Below are positions 33,404 through 48,155 of a stretch of DNA of 64,000 nucleotides, in pieces; the stretch's first letter is position 1; the number at the start of each line of letters is the position of its first letter. The translations under genes and the position numbers were made by a program. Origin of the DNA: Persicaria tinctoria (Eukaryota > Streptophyta > Magnoliopsida > Caryophyllales > Polygonaceae); contig JBANSL010000002.1 in the NCBI GenBank assembly GCA_037127255.1, positions 98,238,519 to 98,302,518 on the forward strand, given 5' to 3'. The notes beneath the pieces were generated by a model. It did no database searches. It had not been told where the DNA came from and saw nothing but the letters and a program-made list of their open reading frames with translations.

Positions 33404-36400
33404 CTACCCGGCAGCATCCTTGCGGATGAGGTCAAGAAGACCAGAATCATTTTGAATATCGACACCCCAGGCAGAGTGGCAAAGGTGTGCAACCTTATCC
33501 GCCACTCTATTGCCCAACCGGGGAACATGAAAGAAGGATACCTCTTTCATAGTCGATAGTAACATTTTCACATCTGACAGTAGGAGTTCAATTTCCCATG
33601 GGCATGTAGTTTGTTTTTTTAAATGATTTATGATTATGGAGGAGTCTCCCTCAATGTGGATTTTCTCAATACGGAGGTGGATGACTCGTTGAATGCCAAG
33701 CTTTAAAGCAAGTGCCTCAGCCTGGAGAGGATTTTGAGAGCCAAGTTTCTGAAAACTTATGTTGATAGGTCGGCCTTCCCAGTCCCGGATTACTGCCCCC
33801 GCAGAGCTGTCCCTGTTAGATAGCGAGGAGCCATCAAAATTCATCTTGAAGATTCCAATTGGCGGCTTACGCCATTTAGTATCCTTACTCTTTTTCCGTT
33901 TACTTTGGAGCATATTTTGTTGGTTAATTGATGTATGATCCGATTCTAGGTCGGACTCTAGTTGTTTAGTTTTTTTTTCCAATTGCGAATTTGAGCTTTA
34001 ATGGACTGAAGTGTGGTAGCCCCCCTGAGGGATAGGAATATTCCTAAAAACGAGTTGATTCCGATTGTACCAGCTATTCCACCACACAAAGGCAAGCTCC
34101 CTTTTAGCCTCAGCATTGAGGTTGTTTCCTAAGAACGAGATAATGGGTTTTATGTCCCGACTTTGATAGATCATGTTATCAAGATATGAGGTAATCTGCT
34201 GAGTGAATTGGTATAAGGAACGTGCGAAAGGACATTCGATAAGGATGTGCAGTTGTGCACCTCGTCCTCGGCCGCACAGTTACATTGGCTACAAATGGAG
34301 GGCACAGAAACACCCCTTGAAGCAAGTCTAGACGCAGTCGGGAGGCCATCCTGGCAAATTTTCCAAAGAAAGTTTTTTATTTTTGGTGGAACGTCTATTT
34401 TCCATATCCATGCATTATCGTCAGAAACGCAGTATGATTGCGAAGTGACAAGCTTGTAAGCACTTGACGTTGTGAACCAACCCGCTCTATCGGGCCACCA
34501 GTATAAGCGGTCCTCAAAGGAGGATATGGGTAGTGGGACGTCCATTATTTGTGTGACGATATTTGTGGGTAACACATTAAGAAGTTTCTCCGACCACCAT
34601 CTACCACCCAGAATGTAGTCACTAACCTTTTCATCTTTGTTAATGTTTTGGGGACAGTCTTCCCAAGACTGCGGGGCAGAAGTTGTAATCCAATTATCTG
34701 TCCAAAATTTGATAGAGTTTCCATTTCCCACTGACCATATAAGACCAGACTTAAATTTGTCAATTAGAGAGATTAGTTTCGCCCATTGTCAGGACATATC
34801 CCCACCTTTCTTGTACTCAAAGATGGAATTAGATCGCAAGTACTTGTGTTTAATCAACGTTACCCAAACATTGTTTGGCTCAGCCAGTATTTTCCAAAGT
34901 AACTTCATTTGGAGGGCCTCATTCATTTCTTTTGATTTCCTGAGGCCTAAACCGCCACATTTTTTTGGCCTACATACCCTATCCCAACTTATAAGAGGTC
35001 GATACTGAAGATCTTTATTCCAGAAGAATTTTCTATTTATTTGGTCTAGCTCTTTATGTATTGAATTTGGTAGCATAAAGTTCTGCATAATGTACTGCGG
35101 TTTAGCTGAAAGGTTTGAGTTGATTAAGACCGCACGACCTTGTTGAGATAAGGCGCTCGCACGCCACTTGGAAAGTTGTTCTTTGGACTTACAGACGATG
35201 TCTTCAAACGTATTTTTGTTGACTCTACCATTTATAATAGGGCAACCGAGATATTTTTCCAACGAATTTTCGTTAGTAATATTTAAACAGTTTCTTAGTT
35301 CAGCAATTCTAGTGTTGGGTATACCTTTGGTGGTTTGGAAACTCGACTTATGGTAGTTAACTTTTTGTCCAGAGACTTTACAGTAAGCATCAATTATTGT
35401 CCTAACTTTCTGTCCAGCTTCCACGCTTCCTTTAGCAAAGATAATAATGTCATCCGCGAAAGCAAGGAAAGGAATACATGGCCCATTTCTACCATAGGAA
35501 AAGCCAATCGGGTTGCTAGCTGAGTTTGCTTCAACAGAAAGTCTCCTGGCAAGAATTTCGGCACCCAGGATAAAGAGGAAGGGGGAGAGAGGGTCCCCTT
35601 GCCTAAGACCATGGGTGGGAAAGAACATGTCTGTGGGTCCATTGTTCACTAGAACTAAGAAAGACACCGTCGAAACACATTCCATAACCCAAGAGATAAA
35701 GGTGTCGTGAAACCCAAAATTTTCTAATACCCTTTTGGTGAAACTCCAATCGACTCTGTCATAAGCTTTTTCCATATCTAATTTTATCGCCATCCAACCC
35801 TCACGACCCCTTCGGGATCTGAAATAGTGGAAAATTTCACGAGCCACCAGCACATTGTCTTGAATTGCCCTGTCGGACACAAAAGCCCCTTGAAGGGGGT
35901 GGATAAGCCTACCAATAACAGATTTGAGTCTTTCCGTTAATATTTTCGATATGATCTTGTACATCATAGAACATAAGCTAATTGGGCGATAACGACTAGT
36001 GTTGTTGGGGTTCTCCCGCTTGGGGAGGAGAGAGATAAATGTATGGTTTATTTGTTTCAAAAGTTTCCCAGAATGGAAAAAACCCTTCACTGCTTTAATA
36101 ACAGAAGTACCTACGATATCCCAATACTTTTTGTAAAATTCAGCCATAAAACCATCATGGTCAGGGGATTTATTAATTCTGAGGCTGAACACTGCCGTTT
36201 TAATTTCCGCATTAGATGGAAGCCGAATAAGAAAATCATTTTCCTCCGGAGTTATAGAAGGGTCAATTAGGTGTAGCATCTCATTTAACAGATTTTCATC
36301 TGTCGGTTCTTTTGTAAACCTCTTTTGAAAGTCACACCTAATCTCATTTCTTACATTCTCCTCGCCTATAATCAATGTGCCTTCTGTTGTTATAATATTT

Positions 36401-37545
36401 CGGATTTGTTTCCTGTGCCTGCGCCCAGACGCAACCCGGTGGAAATACGATATGTTAGAATCTGAAAACTTGATATGCTTTGTTTTAGCTCTTTGGTTCC
36501 AAAAAGTTTTTTGGAATAGGAGGAGTTTTTCCTTTTTAGTAATAAGAATCTTTTCTCTGTTATTATTTGATCGGATATCTCCCCGGACTTAGGTAGATTG
36601 TATTTGAAGCAGCTCATTTTCCACATCTTGTAGTTGTCGGAAGATATTTCCAAAAGTATGTTTATTCCAATCCTTAGCTTTTACCTTTAGAATTTTCTGT
36701 TTAAACAACAGTTGATACATAAGTGAGCCAGGGCAACAGGCTCGCCAAGATTGTTTAACAATGTTTCGAAAATCATTCCGTTGCAGCCAGGCGTTTTCGA
36801 ATTTGAACGGAGGAGCTTTAAAACCCGAGCCATTGTCAAGAGTTATAGATATAGGACAATGATCGGAAGATGAAAAGGCCCCATTATAAGTAATTAGATT
36901 AGGAAATTTGTGGATAATCTGGTGATGAGCTAGCACACGATCCAACTTTTCATGGATATTGTTCTCCCCGTCAGGGCTCTTTCTCCAGGTGAAGGAGTTG
37001 CCAAATGTAGGAAGGTCCAATAGAGAACAAACATTTTTAAATTCTATAAGCCTTGTGAACCGAGAGGGACGAGGGGGAACTCCACCCAATTTGTCATCAC
37101 TACATGAAATCTGGTTTAGGTCTCCTATAACGACACAAGGAATAGGAGAGTCTCTCACAATCGAAGTCAAAGAATCCCAGAATGAATCTTTATCCCGAGG
37201 AGTGGGCGGTGCATAGACAAACAAAAGAAGACACCTAAACATGTCATTAATATTCTCGTACCGAAGACCAATTATACGTGGCAAATGGATGTCAATCGAG
37301 ATAATCTCGTTTGAAAGTTGGTATGATTTCCAAAGAATACCAAGGCCGCCCGCGCGACCTGTGGCCGGTGACCAAATCGCCTCGTCAAAGCCGACATTTT
37401 TCCATGTTTTTTCATTCGGAATGGACTCACATTTAGTTTCAGCTAGAGCTAATAATTGGATGTGGTTGTTTTTACATAGACTATCTATTTCCGTCCAGAA
37501 TGTTGTTTTCCCTATGCCCCTACAATTCCAAAAGACGATCTTCAT
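33404..37545 (-). pseudogene. LINE ORF2: endonuclease, reverse transcriptase, RNase H
   Basis: ATG at 37545 starts the APE-type endonuclease MKIVFWNCRGIGKTTFW; LALAETKCES, VVIGDLNQISC and SSDHCPIS supply its active-site residues. TAA at 36589-36591 interrupts, but the same frame continues (TFWNQRAKTKHIKFSDSN) into RT: ISLLPKRENP, KLDMEKAYDRVDW, HGLRQGDPLSPFLF and AFADDIIIFA. TGA at 34789-34791 replaces the Trp of MSWQW. Frame resumes through IWKIDVPPKIKNFLWKIC and CSQCNCAAEDEV. A 2-nt insertion near 34254 then shifts to the RNase H frame (33404-33982) with MNFDGSSLS, LQAEALALKLG, IEGDSSII and NRVADKVAHL. Two nonsense codons and one frameshift make it inactive, though all domains remain. Confidence 0.9.
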
Positions 37546-37611
37546 TTATAACCTTCCGAGATACGAGGACAAGGGTTAGAAATCCTCATATCAAAAAGTC
37601 GTCTTACTGAA

Positions 37612-38235
37612 CTATTGATGTAGATATATAATGATGTAATTGATGACTTTGCAAAAATAAGAGAACATATGAGTCCAGATTAATATTTTTGTTAAGTTCC
37701 AATACCACATAGCATTAGGCATGAAGCTTACATGATTATTGCTCAACGTAAACGGCATGGTAATTAATTCAAGTCTGATTTTAGAGAGTATTTTAGTTAG
37801 ACTCCGAAATAGATCTGAACGAAATATAATGACACCGACACCAGTAGCAACAAGAACAGATAATTGCGAGTTGAATCGCGACGAGCGCCATTGTATGGAA
37901 AGCTCACCACGGCAACAAGCTGGTGAGGTGAGGGTGATTGGGAGCCTGACAAAGAGGGTTTTTTTACCCTTCACTACAAGATTAGTTGCAAGCTGATAAG
38001 CAAAGAGTTGGGTATTATACTGCGTGAACAGCGTTACATATCCATTCCTACATTGCACATACCAGAAATAAACTTGGATCGAAGCTATAGAACATGAGTA
38101 GACAAAACGACCCAAGTGCTCAAAAACAGAGTTTGTAGAAACCAGATCTTCAGTTGAACTAGGTAAAGGAACCGAAGCTCCAAATACCACAGTTTTATAG
38201 GGCCCGAAAATCGGGGGTAGATGGTGAAGAGGCAT
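37612..38235 (-). CDS. Unknown 207-codon frame in ORF1 position of the LINE
   Basis: Open for 207 codons on minus and ending 66 nt before the ORF2 start. Plant L1 ORF1 proteins normally carry a DUF4283-type domain and a CCHC knuckle. Neither is visible here: Cys residues are scattered and there is no CX2CX4HX4C. The sequence includes LVVKGKKTLFVRLPITLTSP and VATGVGVIIFRSDLFRSL. It could be a divergent or captured ORF1, or merely a chance frame in non-coding leader. I cannot assign a function. Confidence 0.3.
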   Translation of the reverse strand: MPLHHLPPIFGPYKTVVFGASVPLPSSTEDLVSTNSVFEHLGRFVYSCSIASIQVYFWYVQCRNGYVTLFTQYNTQLFAYQLATNLVVKGKKTLFVRLPITLTSPACCRGELSIQWRSSRFNSQLSVLVATGVGVIIFRSDLFRSLTKILSKIRLELITMPFTLSNNHVSFMPNAMWYWNLTKILIWTHMFSYFCKVINYIIIYLHQ

Positions 38236-38950
38236 AAGCCTCTAGCACAGGTTTTTTCAGCCACCACTGGGTGGTGACAAACAAGAACAATAGAATGCAA
38301 TTTACTAAACATATGTAAAATATTTTATAGATCGACCTGATTATTGGCAATAGAATCCCAAAAGAGAAGCTGGAGGAGGGAACCCCCACCACTACCGCAC
38401 CAAAGGAGCCCGAAGGGACACCAGACCCCTGCACACAGCCACACGACAGAGAACCGGCGACACCGGAGCCAAGCACCCCATCAACCGAAAGCCAGAACCG
38501 CACACCGCCCACCACACCGCCATAGAGCAGCAACACAATCAGTCCCCCACCCGGCCACAGCGAGGCGCCACCGCCGGCAGGCCCCAATAGACCGCACAAC
38601 CACACGGCGCCGCCCCACCACCACCTCCGGCGAGACCCCTTTTTCCTTTTTCGGAAATTCTTTCCCACCTTCACGATCCTTCGACAACCGATTACAAAAC
38701 TATCAGAGCTTTTCCCACCGAACACACCAACCCCGAAAAGCATCTGGAGCGATGAAAGAAAAGGCAGTGGACACAAGGGCGTGAGATCGCCGAAATTGAG
38801 GCTCGATTCCAACTCGAGGTGAGATTTGAGTCTTGATTCGGGCTGAGACTCGCCGGAGATCCCGAAAACCATAGGGATTAGGGATTTAGCGGGGTTGAAA
38901 GGGGGGCGCGTGAAACTGAAGTTCAACGCGTTCAGTATATATATATTTAT

Positions 38951-39356
38951 AGTAGTAACTAGTAAGTATAGTATAGATAGTATATATATATATATGATAA
39001 AGTTTATTTTACTACTAAATCAAACAATGGACAACTATAAAATTTACTAGTTAATTTGTATTAGTGAATGATTTTTTTTGTATTTTCAAATCAAATTTTA
39101 TAATAATATAAACCAGTGTAATACCCGCCATGGCGCGATTGCGATGGAGAAAAAAAAATGAGAACATATAATATTCTCCATTGAAGATAATGGATGAGTT
39201 GCACCGAAATCAGCATATATGGAGCAAAAAAAAATACTGAAATATGGAAAGAATAAAATGCATGAAATCAAATGGATATATATCAATTTGGATATGAAAC
39301 AAATAAGGAAATAATATATGTAGTATGTTATGGGGTGGATTTACATATCGGTTGAC
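38951..39356. other. AT-rich flank between LINE and RPS3 exon 4
   Basis: No gene seen. The expected last RPS3 exon (GVLGIKVKIM-type) would lie here or beyond the LINE, but I do not find it. Confidence 0.45.
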
Positions 39357-41760
<2,404 letters not shown>

Positions 41761-42270
41761 ACCCAATAACAAAAAAGTGTAATGGGTCTTTAGGAGAGGC
41801 CAAAACACTCCATTTAGTTTCTTTTCTTTTCTGTAAGCTTAATTTCCCCTTGTGGCCTTGTCTCGAAGTATGTCGCATTGAGTGTTAGAACGAGTGATCT
41901 TCGAGTTCCTCCCTAGGGTGATGGCGACTCGGCCACTACTATGCATAGCATCTCTGCCCCAGATGAGTCAATATAATTGATCGATTTGCAGAAGTAAGTA
42001 GTGTTTGCAATGCATTCTTGCTGATTAGCCCCGTTAATCATTAGGCAATTATTAGGAATTTTCCTAATACGTCTATGGTGCAGGAAGCTCTCGATTCCTT
42101 AGTGCTCTTCGAGAACTGGTCTCGATTTATATGGAATATCCACTTTATTTGAACGGGCTCTTGCCCTCATGGCTCGTTCAACCTCGTCCTACTTGGCATT
42201 GACGACCCTCGATAGAATTTTTTAGGCTCAATCCAAGGCCCGCATGATGACCATGAAACTCCAACGATAG
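41761..42270. other. Stretch between RPS3 promoter and GATATC-rich MITE
   Basis: No recognised gene. This and the adjacent MITE are missing from the right arm of the inverted duplication, where the promoter joins copia gag sequence directly. Confidence 0.4.
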
Positions 42271-42274
42271 TCAA

Positions 42275-42597
42275 GCCCCGTTTGGTATTGATATCTAGAT
42301 ATCAGATATCAACCCCGATATCTAATATCTAGTGTTTGGTAAGGCTAGATATCGATATCACTTCAAATGATATCTATATCTAGTGTTTGGTATCTCCCAG
42401 ATATCAAGTGATATTTGATATCTACATTTGGCATCGCCAGATATCGATATCGTTTGATATCTAGATATTAAAATTAAGCTAATTTGATATATTGATTTTT
42501 TGGGAGGTATCACTTGATATCGAAACCGATATCTTGATATGAAGATATCAACCGATATCGATATCTTGATATCTAGATATCAATACCAAATGAGTCC
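42275..42597. mobile_element. GATATC-rich foldback MITE, 323 bp
   Basis: Ends gccccgtttggtattgatat and, inverted, ggactcatttggtattgata. tcaa flanks both sides (42271-42274 and 42598-42601). The interior contains more than fifteen gatatc/agatatc motifs, so it is one long quasi-palindrome. Superfamily not assigned; a 4-bp duplication would be unusual for hAT or Harbinger. Confidence 0.65.
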
Positions 42598-42604
42598 TCA
42601 ATGT

Positions 42605-43836
42605 GCATGGGTGCTTTATCCATGACCGACTACATTGAAAAGAAGTGAGCACTCGCATATGCCCTTGTTGAGGATCTTTAGCCAGTATCCGATGAGGATC
42701 TTACGGCCAACATCCTCCATGACTTGGACTTCTCTTATAGCTCCGTCATCACCTCCTTCATGATGCACTCGGTTGATGTCACCGTTGATAACCTCGTTGG
42801 CCTTCTCCTTCAAGAAGAGAACAAGATGGCACGAGATCTTGCTCGTCAGGTTGCTTCCCAGCCCATACCGTCCCCTACCATCCCTGAGTTACCATCAACC
42901 AATGTCACATCTCACAACTTTACCTGCTCCACCTTAGGACATGAATCATCATCTGGCCCACACCATCAGGAGAACCACAACTCGAAGAATCGCAGGCGTC
43001 GCCCACGCTGCCACCTCTCCAGCAGGCCATGCCATGAGGCTATAGATTGCTGGCAGAGAGGGAATCAAGTGGGTTTCCCTTCCCAACGCTTTAACCCTAG
43101 GGACACGATGAAGTAGGTTAACGTTGTTAAACACAACAACCACTTTGTCGGGGATCCCACTTGGTGCTTTGACACCGGCACTACTGATCATGACTCCTCG
43201 GACCTCAGCAAGCTCGCCATAACGGATGACTATTCAGGCCTCGACAAGCGTCAAGTCGGGAACGATAACCATTTGTCTATTACTCATATTGGATCATGTT
43301 CTCTTCATAATCTAAAGTTATCTAATGTTTTTGTGTTCCCTCAACTTACCAAACATTTGATTAGTGTCCTTAAACTTTGTCGGGATAATAATGTCATGAT
43401 GAAATTTTGACCTTACTTTATACGTGTTAAGACATTTCAGGGTCGGCTACTACTCCAAGGAACCATTGAGAATGACCTTTATAGGTTGTCCTCCACCTTA
43501 AACACCACAAACACACCCACCGTCATCTCCAGCACACGAACATTTCTCTACTAATGGTACTACATATTAGGGCATCCTCATGAATCGATCTTGCATCGAT
43601 TAGTTTCTTAGTTTAAGCTTCATATCACTAATAATAAGTTTTAGAACATTTATGACTCGTGTCAATTAGGCAAGAGCCATCGTTTGCATCTTCCTTCCTT
43701 GCATGTTCCTTCCCAAAACCCTTTTGATTTGGTGTATTCCGATGTTTGGGGTACACCCCTAGATTTTCTCTTAATGACAATCGTTACTTTGTTGTATTCA
43801 TTGACGACTGCACTAAATTTATTTGGATATATTTTC
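42605..43836 (+). pseudogene. Ty1/copia gag-protease-integrase remnant, 5' part
   Basis: Plus frame pieces include gag TANILHDLDFSYSSVITSF and LLLQEENKMARDLARQVASQ, and a degenerate zinc knuckle where CHLSSRPCHEAIDC has lost the second Cys of CX2CX4HX4C. The protease region WCFDTGTTDH has an intact DTG. A GAG-pre-integrase segment (LGHPHESILHRLVSKFKL) and integrase start (YFVVFIDDCTKFIWIYFL) follow. Stops occur in gag (about 42646 and 42680), after VMMKF, after RTFLY and elsewhere. The frame is cut at 43836 by the hAT-like insertion and resumes at 56569. RT and RNase H are absent and LTRs were not found. Confidence 0.85.
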
Positions 43837-43984
43837 TAGGGGTGGGCACAAATCCCGCAAATCCCGATCCCGTCCCGGTCCCGTCCCGATCCCGGTGGGG
43901 TTTAGGACAAAATAGCGAATCCCGTCCCACAAAAATTATGCGGGACGATCCCGGTGGGATCCCGCAAATCCCGTCCCGTCCCGC

Positions 43985-43985
<1 letters not shown>

Positions 43986-44051
<66 letters not shown>

Positions 44052-44447
44052 GAATAATAATAATATATTATTAGTATTATTATTTTGAGCAAATATTACA
44101 ATTATAATCATAATCTTCCATTTATAATAATAATCATATTTGTTTATAATAATAATATTATTATTATTTGAGAAAATATTATTTATAATTATAATAATAA
44201 TTTTCAATTTATAATAATAGTTGATTATAATAACAATATTATTATTATATAATATTATAATTTAATTTAATAATAATATTACTTTATAATAAAATTATTA
44301 TTATTATATTATATTATTATATTATTATTATATCATATTATATTTTTTTCTTGTAAAGTATAATTATTTTATAATAATAACAATAAAAATAAGTAATAGT
44401 ATTATTTGAATTTTTTTAATTATAACGTGGCATAATAATAATAATAA

Positions 44448-44545
<98 letters not shown>

Positions 44546-44729
44546 CCCATTTAGAGCTACAAGAGGCAAATAGCTAAATACGGTATTCTTCCCAACTATC
44601 AATCGATAATGAGACAGTATCTGGTGAATCTCGTCTCAATCCCTTTCCATCCTAATCTAGTAAGATAATGTAGCCAAATATGTTGAACGTACATTATAAT
44701 TAATTATACAATCATTGTATGAATTAATA

Positions 44730-44826
<97 letters not shown>
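43986..44826. repeat. Expanded AAT/ATT microsatellites inside the hAT-like element
   Basis: (AAT)n then (ATT)n at 43986-44050, (ATT)n at about 44445-44544, and (AAT)n/(ATT)n at about 44731-44826. Adjacent AAT and ATT tracts form long inverted repeats. Poly-Asn or poly-Ile frames across them are not genes. Confidence 0.92.
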
Positions 44827-45085
44827 GAATAATATAGTTGAGAAGAATACTTTGGATCAACATATTATACAAATTAATGAATTATGAAAGCATTTTTCAC
44901 TTTGCAAATTTATATAATATTTTATTATTTTTAGATGCGGGACAAGGCCCGTCCCGTCCCGATCCCGTCCCGTCCAGACACCATCCCGTCCCGAAAAAAA
45001 AGTGTCAATCCCGTCCCGTAAAAATTTCGCGGGACGAATCCCGTCCCGGCTCAATCCCGTCCCGTCCCGTCCCGTGCCCACCCCT

Positions 45086-48000
45086 TGTAACGGCCCGGGA
45101 TTATGATTCCCGAGTTACGTTTCGAGGGATGAAACCCCTCGTTAGGATCTTGCGCCCCGAGTACAGGTTGAAGATTTGAAATTCTACTCTAACGTTTCAA
45201 GTGGGATTTCATACCCAAAATTCGAAGGGATCGTTGGAATCCCCGGGGAAGTCCCCTGTACCTGTCATAAGTCTAAGCGTGGAAAACCAAAGGTCACACA
45301 ATAGCGGGAGTAAAGCATAATACAAAGGGGTGCCACGGCGGAGCCGGGTCAAAACGGAGTCAAAAGTATAAATCCAAAACAATATAATCAGAGTCTGGTG
45401 AAGTCTATAACTCCAGCGCTCACTCTCCGCCGACAAAATGACTCGCGCAATAAGCAAACAGCACCGATAGGATGAACATAAATAATTCCTAAAAAAATTG
45501 ATTTGGGGCGGGATCAGATCGATGCCCACTTAACTCTGCATCCCAACCATAAGCACACATATACGCTATACCTAATAAAGATGCTCTAATGCAGTACGAA
45601 ATTCAAACACACTAGCATGCTCCTAGTTCATAATAATGTGCAGAATACTGTAAAGGGCCCAAGACAATGCCAAGTGGCATATCCCTCTCCTACCTCCACC
45701 CCTTCCGACAGGCGGAGACTGGCCAGCTCGTGAATGCATTCATTCATAATAGGGCGGCACGCATGCCTAACCCGCTCCACAATAAAGCCCGCAGGCATAT
45801 CATAATATAAGGAAGTACTCGATTGACTCAGGGTACCCGATGAGGCTGGGCTACCCTATGACCCTAGCAAAGACTCTAGGACTATCACAGATACGGCCGT
45901 TCTGTTTACAAACACATAGAGAAATCGAATGCTCAACGATCAATGCAACCTAGCATGGTACTACATGGCATGCTGAACATGAATGCAACACCTAGTATAT
46001 CATGCACTTAAAGCAGGGAATAGCTCTATTCAATCTGAGTAAGCTCCGAAGAGACTTACCTGGCGGTGCAGAACAGCAAGGCAAGCATTACGATAGATTC
46101 AAGATCACCTAGATACATATAGGAACATATATATAAGTCTACATCTAATCATCCAAGCACTCAAGCATATCATTCAACGAGAATAGCAATCATATCGCAA
46201 TCATCGTTCCGTCAAGTCCAACCATTCATCATACCACCACATTCCACAAAATCATATCATTCTCATTATTCCATCCCGTCACATTCATGTATTCGCTACA
46301 ATTTATCCGTAACAATAATCCGCACATCACATATATCAAGTTCATCATATCTCGAAAGCATCAATTAACGATACACAATTCTAACATTTCATGATGCCTT
46401 TATTCAATCAATCATGCCATTAGTACACACCAATCACGATATTAGTCAAACATTCACATCAATCATGCTAGTTAGTCACCAATCACATAATTCCCGAGTT
46501 AGTCCCAAAACTGCTTTAAAATCCGAATCAACTAGTTAGAAATTCCGACCTTGGAAAGTGCTCATCAAATTCCTTTTTCAATTTAAACCCGACAATATCC
46601 TTTTAAACCTCCAAATCACATAATATTATATTTCAAATTACCCTAATATCATATTTAAGTCTCAATAATAATATTTTATATTCTAAATCTCCATTAATAT
46701 TATATTCTTAATCTCAACAAAAGTATTATACAAAGGCAAGTCTTAAGATTTTGAAATATATAAACAGATATATTTTCCATTTGCCAAAATTAGGTCCAAG
46801 AAGTAAATAGGCCAAACCAAAATCTGATTTTGTAAACCCCACATCCAAACCGGTTTTTATTTTAATTAAAGCTGAACCGAACCCAAATTAAAAGAAAAAC
46901 AAACTCAGCCCGAATCACTCTGTTCATCATCCCCTCAAAGTCAGTCCTTGACTCGAAATCTGGAAGAAGGAAGAGGGAGGGGTGGAGCTGCCGGCGACGA
47001 CACCTAACTCCGACCACCCTTCCGACCTCTTGGACACGAAACCGGACAAAGAAAGGAAGGAGAGAGAGATGTTCTCACCGAGCTTCTCGAACTCGCCGGA
47101 AAAGGATGTCGGGGTCGATTGGGCTTCACCGGAGATGAAACCGCGTTGTTCTTGGCCTAGGATGATAATAGGAGGTCAAAAGGGCGGATTTTTATGGCTG
47201 TTTCGAGCTAAAGGAGGGCGGGAGGAGTCTTACCGAGCCTAGACACGAAACGCGGAGGAAGAAGAGCAGGGGGAGAATGTTCGGCGGCCCCGGGCGCTCC
47301 TGGGTGATTCCTTAGGCTCGTAGACGTCGAGGAAGATCACGGAATTGCTGCTGCTTCTGGTTGTGGAAGGAGGAGGTGGAATGAAGTGCTCGCGGTGGCT
47401 GATTTTGGCTTCGCAAAACAGGGCTCGGAGCCCTCGACAAAACAGGGAAGGTGGGGAAAGGAAGGCTGACTGTGGCGGTGCGGTGGTGGAGTGGTGGCGA
47501 CAAGCTTAAGAGCTGGGGAGAGGGAGCAGTGGTCTTTGAAAAGAAAGAAGGGAATGAAAATGAAGATGTGGGGATAATATTGGGGTGCAGTACTGCAGTG
47601 TGAGGAGATTCTTTTTTTTTTTTTTTGTTTCCAATTTGAATTAAACACAAAAATGGTCAAACTTGTACAGGCGTGGCATGCAGGCTAAGTTTGGGCTAGG
47701 TTCCTTTCTTTTGAGTTTTGACTCTTTGCCATAGGGAGGTAGGTGTGAGGAAAGTGTTTAACTAGGAGTAGAAATGGATAGCTGGGTTCCTGTCGATTTC
47801 AGAAGGAGGGAGGGGTAAGGTGAAGACAAAATGAGAGGGAAAAGCAAAGATCCCAAATGGTACCAAAATGAAATCCCGTTATCTCGATCCTATTCCGATC
47901 CGATCAAAATAATTTTTAATATTTTTTTCAATCCGAATTAAATAATGAAATCCGAACATTATTTTTCAATTCTCGGCATATGAAAGCGGAATAAAATCTA

Positions 48001-48138
48001 TTTTGCAAAATTTTTAAAATTTGGTTGGAATCCGCTTTAAGAGTCTAAAAATCCGATTTAACGAGTTTTTCTTTTAAATTCATTTTAATTTTTCCTTTTC
48101 AGAAGAATTAGGATTTTAAAAAAATGTTAGCCTTTACA
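45086..48138 (-). repeat. 3' LTR (3053 bp) of the LARD
   Basis: Begins tgtaacggcccggg and ends gttagcctttaca in plus orientation. Identical to 53503-56554 apart from a 15-T against 14-T run near 47610. On minus it contains a CT-rich leader-like zone at about 47650-47000. 45209-45529 carries a 106-codon minus frame whose sequence block is also conserved in the diverged solo LTR (15880-16080). Confidence 0.95.
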
Positions 48139-48155
48139 TCATCCACCTCTAAAAA
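48139..48155 (-). other. Polypurine tract of the LARD
   Basis: Minus reads tttttagaggtggatga immediately before the TG of the left LTR, a purine-rich primer of the expected type and position. Copies of tcatccacctcta also lie inside the element at about 48647, 49720 and 50868. Confidence 0.75.

Larger units (their letters stand above)
33349..38950 (-). mobile_element. Near full-length L1-type LINE
   Basis: On minus: a GC-rich 5' region (about 38930-38240), a 207-codon frame of unknown type (38235-37612), endonuclease, reverse transcriptase, zinc-binding region, RNase H, and a poly(A) tail seen as the T run 33351-33375. Flanks share an imperfect repeat: gtaactagta..tagtatagatagt..tatatatata at about 33311-33348 and about 38955-38995. 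I read this as a long, eroded target duplication, though AT-rich microsatellite sequence weakens the case. The total length of about 5.6 kb is usual for plant LINEs. Confidence 0.85.

Noticed and set aside
38195..38926. 243-codon Gly/Val/Trp-rich minus frame at the LINE 5' end
   Set aside because: GC-rich leader composition with overlapping open frames on both strands; no ORF1 motif.
38955..38995. Clean target duplication for the large LINE
   Set aside because: Flanks match only imperfectly and lie in tatata-rich DNA, so I report it as a likely but eroded duplication.
44420..44602. 60-codon poly-Asn frame (minus) and poly-Ile frames nearby
   Set aside because: Direct translation of an ATT/AAT microsatellite; no coding signal.
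46982..47660. Frames inside the LTR (86 codons plus, 107-112 codons minus)
   Set aside because: Duplicated identically only because the LTR is duplicated; the CT-rich leader region explains openness.
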